DNA of 64,000 nt from positions 1 to 64,000 of the forward strand of contig NZ_JAGGOI010000040.1 of assembly GCF_018614585.1 (NCBI RefSeq). Direction: 5' to 3'. Every line of letters starts with the position of its first letter. The first letter of the stretch is position 1. Shown here one piece after another: positions 59,529 through 64,000 of the stretch. The notes beneath the pieces are model-generated. The model searched no databases. It saw nothing but the letters and a program-made list of their open reading frames with translations, and was not told where the DNA came from. Source of the stretch: Streptomyces sp. ISL-1 (lineage in GTDB: Bacteria; Actinomycetota; Actinomycetes; Streptomycetales; Streptomycetaceae). The position numbers and the translations under genes are program-made.

Positions 59529-60413
59529 GTGTTTGTCCTGTTCATCGTGCTCGTCATCGCCGCGGCCGTGATGTATTTCGCGGCCCGCGGCAGTGAGCGC
59601 CGCGGTCTCAAGCTCGGCGCCCTCGGGGCGCTGATAGCCGGCCTGTTCGCCGGGATCTCCAGCTGTGTGCACATAGTCAGCGCCTACGAGGTCGGCGTCC
59701 CGGTCACCTTCGGCAAGGTCGGCGCGCCCATGAACTCCGGGGTGAACCTCACTTCGCCGTTTACCAACGTCACCACGTTCTCCACCCGCCCGGTGGACCT
59801 CAACCTCTCCGACAAGGACGTGGTCGAGGTGCGCTCCTCGCAGGGCGGTGTGATGTACGTGGAGCTCACCGTGAAGTGGGCGGTGACCCCGGCCAAGGCC
59901 ATCGACCTCTACAAGCTCGCCGGCAGCGAGGACGCCATCCAGCAGCGGCTGGTCTACCCCGACAGCCGCGAGATCATCCGTAACGTCTTCGCCCGCCACA
60001 CCAGCGAAGAGGGCTACACGTCGGCCCGCGAGAAGATCAACAGCGAGATCGCCGACCTGATCAAGGAGCGGCTGGCCCCGCGCGGCATCGACGTCACCAC
60101 TGTCAACCTGCGCAATGTGAAGCCGTCCGACCGGCTGCAGGACCAGATCGACCGCAAGATCCAGCAGCAGCAGGCGACGGAGCGGGCGACGGAGGCGGCG
60201 CGCACCGCGAAGGCGGAGGCCGAGCGCCGCAGGATCGAGGCCGAGGGCATCGCCAGGGCCAACAAGATCCTGAACGAGTCCCTCACCGACAAGGTGCTCA
60301 CCAACCAGTGCATCGACGCCTTCAAGGAGGCCGCGGCGAAGCATCCGGTGTACGCGGTGCCGTGCGGCGGCGGCAGCGGGAACCCGCTGATCGTCGACGG
60401 CTCGAAGAACTGA
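59529..60413 (+). CDS. SPFH/prohibitin-domain membrane protein
   Basis: 294 residues from GTG 59529. Two N-terminal membrane helices (FVLFIVLVIAAAVMYFAARG, LGALIAGLFAGISSC) precede the SPFH domain (EVGVPVTFGKVGAPMNSGVN, VKWAVTPAKAIDLYKLAG, RNVFARHTSEEGYTSAREKI) and a long coiled coil (QIDRKIQQQQATERATEAAR). Such proteins build oligomeric membrane microdomain scaffolds. It is followed by a strong terminator. Confidence 0.92.
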   Translation: MFVLFIVLVIAAAVMYFAARGSERRGLKLGALGALIAGLFAGISSCVHIVSAYEVGVPVTFGKVGAPMNSGVNLTSPFTNVTTFSTRPVDLNLSDKDVVEVRSSQGGVMYVELTVKWAVTPAKAIDLYKLAGSEDAIQQRLVYPDSREIIRNVFARHTSEEGYTSAREKINSEIADLIKERLAPRGIDVTTVNLRNVKPSDRLQDQIDRKIQQQQATERATEAARTAKAEAERRRIEAEGIARANKILNESLTDKVLTNQCIDAFKEAAAKHPVYAVPCGGGSGNPLIVDGSKN

Positions 60414-60427
60414 CGTCGTACGCATGT

Positions 60428-60465
60428 GAAAGGGCCGCCCCGGTCGACTCCGGGGCGGCCCTTTC
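60428..60465. terminator. Perfect 16-bp-stem terminator
   Basis: gaaagggccgccccgg at 60428-60443 pairs exactly with 60450-60465 around tcgact, ending in T-rich sequence. It separates the convergent SPFH and crp genes. Confidence 0.92.
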
Positions 60466-60535
60466 CGCTGCGGTTTCTGCTTCCGCCGCGTACGTCAGTT
60501 GCTCAGTGCGCTTCGGAAGCGCACATCGGCGCGAG

Positions 60536-61210
60536 TCAGCGTGAACGCTTGGCGAGGCGCTCCACGTCCAGCAGGATCACGGCACGTGCCTCCAGCCGCA
60601 GCCAGCCGCGCTGGGCGAAGTCGGCCAGCGCCTTGTTCACCGTCTCGCGGGAGGCGCCGACCAGCTGGGCCAGCTCCTCCTGGGTGAGGTCGTGGACGAC
60701 ATGAATGCCTTCCTCCGACTGCACGCCGAAGCGGCGCGACAGGTCGAGCAGCGCGCGGGCCACGCGGCCCGGCACGTCGGAGAAGACCAGGTCGGACATC
60801 TGGTCGTTGGTCTTGCGCAGTCGGCGGGCGACCGCGCGCAGCAGCGCGGTGGCCACCTCGGGGCGTGCGTTCAGCCAGGGCTGGAGGTCGCCGTGGCCCA
60901 GGCCGAGGAGTTTGACCTCGGTCAGCGCACTGGCGGTGGCGGTGCGCGGCCCCGGGTCGAAGAGCGACAGTTCGCCGATCAGCTCGCCCGGGCCGAGGAC
61001 GGCGAGCATGTTCTCGCGGCCGTCGGGGGACGTGCGGTGGAGCTTGACCTTGCCATCAGTGACCACGTACAGGCGGTCGCCGGGGTCGCCCTCGTGGAAG
61101 AGAGCATCGCCACGGGCGAGGGTCACTTCACTCATCGAGGCGCGGAGCTCCGCGGCCTGCTCGTCATCGAGCGCCGCGAAGAGCGGGGCGCGCCGCAGAA
61201 CGTCGTCCAC
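60536..61210 (-). CDS. crp: Crp/Fnr-family regulator Crp
   Basis: 224 residues from GTG 61210, with aaggag eight bases upstream. The cyclic-nucleotide domain has FHEGDPGDRLYVVTDGKVKL and LIGELSLFDPGPRTATASAL, with the Glu and Arg that contact cAMP. The C-terminal helix-turn-helix is LTQEELAQLVGASRETVNKA. In Streptomyces Crp binds cAMP and controls germination and antibiotic production. A site matching its reported consensus lies upstream (61317-61330). It is divergent from nth. Confidence 0.94.
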   Translation of the reverse strand: MDDVLRRAPLFAALDDEQAAELRASMSEVTLARGDALFHEGDPGDRLYVVTDGKVKLHRTSPDGRENMLAVLGPGELIGELSLFDPGPRTATASALTEVKLLGLGHGDLQPWLNARPEVATALLRAVARRLRKTNDQMSDLVFSDVPGRVARALLDLSRRFGVQSEEGIHVVHDLTQEELAQLVGASRETVNKALADFAQRGWLRLEARAVILLDVERLAKRSR

Positions 61211-61316
61211 GAGTTCTCTCCTTGTCGACCTGCTCAGGGGACCGTGGCCCCCATGATGCCGGACCACGCTGTGCTGGTCCGGAGGACAACCCTCGGACCC
61301 CCGGCAGTAAAAATTC

Positions 61317-61330
61317 GTGCGATCAGTCAC
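61317..61330. promoter_or_regulatory. Predicted Crp-binding site
   Basis: GTG CGATCA GTCAC fits the reported Streptomyces Crp consensus GTG-N6-GNCAC. It lies 107 bp upstream of the crp start and 152 bp upstream of the nth start, so it could mediate autoregulation. Confidence 0.6.
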
Positions 61331-61481
61331 AACAAGTTTGACGCACGGGAGCGCGTGTTCGTACGGCAGGGGCCCGATTGGGTCCTGATTACCAGTGACC
61401 GGGGCGGATGTCAGTGGTGGCCCGTAGGCTGACCGGGTATCCAATTCGCCGGTGAGAGCGCAGGCCAAGGGGGCTGGGAGA

Positions 61482-62324
61482 GTGTCCGGAAAGCAGAATT
61501 CCGCTGTGGGCGAACAGTCCTCGCCCGGCCCTAAGAAAGCGGCAAAAGCCCCCAAACCGGAATCGCGGCTGGCGATGATCCGCCGCGCACGCCGCATCAA
61601 CAGGGAGCTGGCCGAGGTCTATCCGTACGCCCATCCGGAGCTCGACTTCCGAAATCCCTTCGAGCTGCTGATCGCCACGGTCCTGTCCGCGCAGACGACG
61701 GACCTGAGGGTGAACCAGACCACGCCGGCGCTCTTCGCGAAGTACCCCACCGTGGAGGACCTCGCCGCCGCGAATCCCGAAGAGGTCGAGGAACTCATCC
61801 GCCCGACCGGCTTCTTTCGCGCCAAGACCAAGTCGATCATGGGACTCGCGACCGTCATCCGGGACGACTTCGGCGGCGAGGTACCCGGCCGCCTCGAGGA
61901 CCTGGTGAAGCTGCCCGGAGTGGGCCGCAAGACGGCGTTCGTGGTCCTTGGCAATGCGTTCGGCGTGCCCGGCCTCACCGTCGACACCCATTTCCAGCGC
62001 CTCGTGCGCCGCTGGAAGCTGACCGAGCAGGAAGACCCTGTGAAGATCGAGGCCGAGATCGCCGCGATCTTCCCCAAGAGCGAGTGGACGATGCTCTCGC
62101 ACCGGGTGATCTTCCACGGCCGCCGGATCTGCCACGCCCGCAAACCGGCCTGTGGCGCGTGCCCGATCGCGCAGCTCTGCCCTTCGTACGGAGAGGGCGA
62201 GACGGACCCTGTGAAGGCGCAAAAGCTGCTCAAGTACGAGATGGGCGGACAGCCGGGCCAGCGCCTGAACCCGCCCCCGGACTACCCGGGCAAACCGGCT
62301 CTGCCTCTGGGGGCGACCGAGTGA
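61482..62324 (+). CDS. nth: Endonuclease III
   Basis: 280 residues from GTG 61482 (aaggggg upstream); GTG 61452 is an alternative. It is a base-excision-repair glycosylase/AP lyase. The helix-hairpin-helix LVKLPGVGRKTAFVVLGNAF has catalytic Lys150, Asp168 is in TVDTHFQRLVRR, and the [4Fe-4S] ligands Cys217, Cys224, Cys227 and Cys233 are spaced 6-2-5 as expected. The Lys/Pro-rich first 27 residues are an actinobacterial extension. Confidence 0.96.
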   Translation: MSGKQNSAVGEQSSPGPKKAAKAPKPESRLAMIRRARRINRELAEVYPYAHPELDFRNPFELLIATVLSAQTTDLRVNQTTPALFAKYPTVEDLAAANPEEVEELIRPTGFFRAKTKSIMGLATVIRDDFGGEVPGRLEDLVKLPGVGRKTAFVVLGNAFGVPGLTVDTHFQRLVRRWKLTEQEDPVKIEAEIAAIFPKSEWTMLSHRVIFHGRRICHARKPACGACPIAQLCPSYGEGETDPVKAQKLLKYEMGGQPGQRLNPPPDYPGKPALPLGATE

Positions 62325-62391
62325 CCTCGCGCGTCGTACGACGCACGGAACGATCCAGGCGCCCCACGGCGTTGTGAATGAGGGGGTGCCG

Positions 62392-63090
62392 ATGATGCGC
62401 GCTGAAAAAGAGACGTACGACCGCGATGTGGCCGTCACGACCGACGGCCTGCCCGACTGGCTCGACCCCGTCGTGCGCGCCGCGGACACCCTCGAGCCCC
62501 AGCAGCTCAGCCGCTTCCTGCCGCCCGAGAGCGGCCACGGCCGGCAGTCCGCCGTCCTGATCCTGCTCGGCGAGGGCGCCGAGGGCCCCGAGCTGCTGCT
62601 CATGGAGCGCGCAGGCAGCCTCCGTTCGCACGCCGGGCAGCCCTCCTTCCCCGGCGGCGCGCTCGACCCCGAGGACGGCGACCCGGCCACCACAGGGCCG
62701 CTGCGTGCCGCGCTGCGCGAGGCCCAGGAGGAGACCGGCCTCGACCCTGCGGGCGTCCAGCTCTTCGGCGTGCTGCCCAGGCTCTACATTCCGGTGAGCA
62801 GTTTTGTCGTCACGCCCGTACTTGGATGGTGGCGCACCCCGAGCCCGGTCGGTGCGGTGGATCTCGCCGAGACCGCGCGGGTCTTCACCGTGCCGGTGGT
62901 GGATCTCACGGACCCGGCCAACCGCGCGACGGCCGTTCACCCAAGCGGCCACACAGGACCTGCGTTTATGGTCGAGGGAGCTCTGGTCTGGGGCTTCACC
63001 GCCGGTGTGATCGACCGCATTCTGCACTTCGCGGGCTGGGAACGACCATGGGACCGCGCCAAGCAGGTGCCGCTGGACTGGCGCTCATGA
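62392..63090 (+). CDS. NUDIX hydrolase, CoA-pyrophosphatase type
   Basis: 232 residues from ATG 62392 (aggggg upstream); GTG 62374 and ATG 62395 are alternatives. The NuCoA-like LLMERAGSLRSHAGQPSFPG precedes the Nudix box GGALDPEDG...AALREAQEETGLDP. These enzymes split CoA or oxidised CoA into phosphopantetheine and 3',5'-ADP. It lies 67 nt after nth and before the MarP-like protease gene. Confidence 0.9.
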   Translation: MMRAEKETYDRDVAVTTDGLPDWLDPVVRAADTLEPQQLSRFLPPESGHGRQSAVLILLGEGAEGPELLLMERAGSLRSHAGQPSFPGGALDPEDGDPATTGPLRAALREAQEETGLDPAGVQLFGVLPRLYIPVSSFVVTPVLGWWRTPSPVGAVDLAETARVFTVPVVDLTDPANRATAVHPSGHTGPAFMVEGALVWGFTAGVIDRILHFAGWERPWDRAKQVPLDWRS

Positions 63091-63103
63091 CAGGCTGACC
63101 CCG

Positions 63104-63127
63104 TGCCGCGCCCCTCGGGGCGCGGCA
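63104..63127. terminator. Hairpin after the NUDIX gene
   Basis: tgccgcgcccc at 63104-63114 pairs with 63117-63127; in practice the innermost pairs open to form the loop. Confidence 0.7.
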
Positions 63128-63197
63128 TTGAAGGCGGCTCGGCAGCGGGCGGCCAGCCCAGCCGGACGGAGCAACCGGCGACGAATCAGCGAGGCTA

Positions 63198-64000
63198 ATG
63201 ACGGTGAACGTGCTGGACATCCTGTTGCTGGTCGCCGCCGTGTGGTTCGCGATCGTCGGCTATCGCCAGGGCTTCGTCGTCGGCATCCTGTCGGTGATCG
63301 GTTTCCTCGGCGGCGGACTCGTGGCGATCTACCTGCTGCCCGTCATCTGGGGTCAACTGACGAACGATTCGGAAGTGTCCACGACGGCCGCGGTCATCGC
63401 CGTCGTACTCGTGATCGTCTGTGCCTCGGTCGGCCAGGCCTTCACCACCCACCTCGGCAACAGACTGCGCCGGCACATCACCTGGTCACCCGCCCGCGCC
63501 CTGGACGCCACCGGTGGCGCGCTGGTGAATGTGGTCGCGATGCTGCTGGTCGCCTGGCTGATCGGCTCCGCGCTCGCCGGGACCTCGCTGCCCACGCTCG
63601 GCAAGGAGGTCCGCAACTCCAAGGTGCTGCTCGGGGTCTCCCGGGTAATGCCCAGTCAGGCGAACACCTGGTTCGCGGACTTCTCCTCCGTCCTGGCGCA
63701 GAACGGCTTCCCGCAGGTCTTCAGCCCGTTCGCCAACGAGCCCATCACCGAGGTCAAGGCCCCGGACCCGGCACTCGCGGGCAGCCCGGTGGCCGCCCGC
63801 GCCCAGCAGTCCATCGTCAAGGTCGTGGGCACCGCGCAGAGCTGCGGCAAGGTCCTCGAAGGCACCGGCTTCGTCTTCTCCGACCGCCGGATCATGACCA
63901 ACGCGCACGTCGTCGGCGGCGTGGACGAGCCGACCGTGCAGATAGGCGGCGAGGGCAGGCTGTACGACGCGAAGGTCGTGCTCTACGACTGGCAGCGCGA
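63198..64000 (+). CDS. marP: MarP-like membrane serine protease (partial, runs off the window)
   Basis: 267 codons are visible from ATG 63198 to the window end. Four membrane helices of the CvpA/colicin-V type come first (NVLDILLLVAAVWFAIVGYR, GILSVIGFLGGGLVAIYLLP and two more up to residue ~125). An extracytoplasmic linker follows, then the start of a trypsin-like domain with SIVKVVGTAQSCGKVLEGTG and catalytic His in MTNAHVVGG. The Asp and Ser of the triad lie beyond the window. MarP maintains acid and oxidative stress tolerance in mycobacteria. Confidence 0.9.
   Translation, partial: MTVNVLDILLLVAAVWFAIVGYRQGFVVGILSVIGFLGGGLVAIYLLPVIWGQLTNDSEVSTTAAVIAVVLVIVCASVGQAFTTHLGNRLRRHITWSPARALDATGGALVNVVAMLLVAWLIGSALAGTSLPTLGKEVRNSKVLLGVSRVMPSQANTWFADFSSVLAQNGFPQVFSPFANEPITEVKAPDPALAGSPVAARAQQSIVKVVGTAQSCGKVLEGTGFVFSDRRIMTNAHVVGGVDEPTVQIGGEGRLYDAKVVLYDWQR

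Overview
The window is very GC-rich with many GTG starts, GTGA/ATGA stop-start overlaps and a gene set typical of Streptomyces. This set includes wblA followed by two ArsA-type ATPases, crp and nth, YbaB-recR, ask-asd and a SigE-type sigma factor. Gene content and order look like the chromosomal core of Streptomyces. This assignment comes from recognising families, not from a database search.

Layout. 1-23000 is mostly core. It holds a class III aminotransferase, a GntR regulator, a GT2/membrane glycosyltransferase fusion, a methyltransferase, a SLATT-domain protein, YbaB-RecR-DUF5063, aspartokinase and aspartate-semialdehyde dehydrogenase. It continues with a SigE-family sigma factor and its membrane partner, SURF1, an S9 peptidase, a second methyltransferase, a phosphopantetheinyl transferase, TerD and an ECF41-type sigma factor. 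24327-30165 is a decayed integrative element in tRNA-Pro(CGG). It is bounded by a perfect 43-bp repeat and carries a lipoprotein, a DUF1023-type alpha/beta hydrolase, a WXG100-like protein and an integrase reduced to its C-terminus. 30329-34031 is a metallophosphoesterase and two GT-C mannosyltransferase-like genes.

34032-47620 is accessory DNA. It holds a secreted HNH nuclease, fragments of a cation/proton antiporter, a CBS/DUF21 protein, a tyrosine integrase and a serine recombinase, and the 3' part of a serine tRNA. Embedded in it is the most interesting system of the window, a complete poly-gamma-glutamate-type locus (37976-44724): CapA lipoprotein, a 769-residue protein made of two tandem TM-sensor-TM-HAMP units with no output domain, CapB, CapC and a membrane-anchored NlpC/P60 hydrolase. 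A divergent lipoprotein of unknown function starts inside capA.

47641-64000 returns to core genes: GatB/YqeY, a class A penicillin-binding protein, wblA, two ArsA-like ATPases, DUF4177 and RidA with a 32-codon ORF between them. Next is a large secreted enzyme (two CBM-like, two FN3, PQQ-type dehydrogenase and PEBP domains). After it come a NUDIX protein, a metallo-beta-lactamase-fold protein, an SPFH protein, Crp with a probable autoregulatory site, endonuclease III, a CoA-pyrophosphatase-type NUDIX protein and the start of a MarP-like protease.
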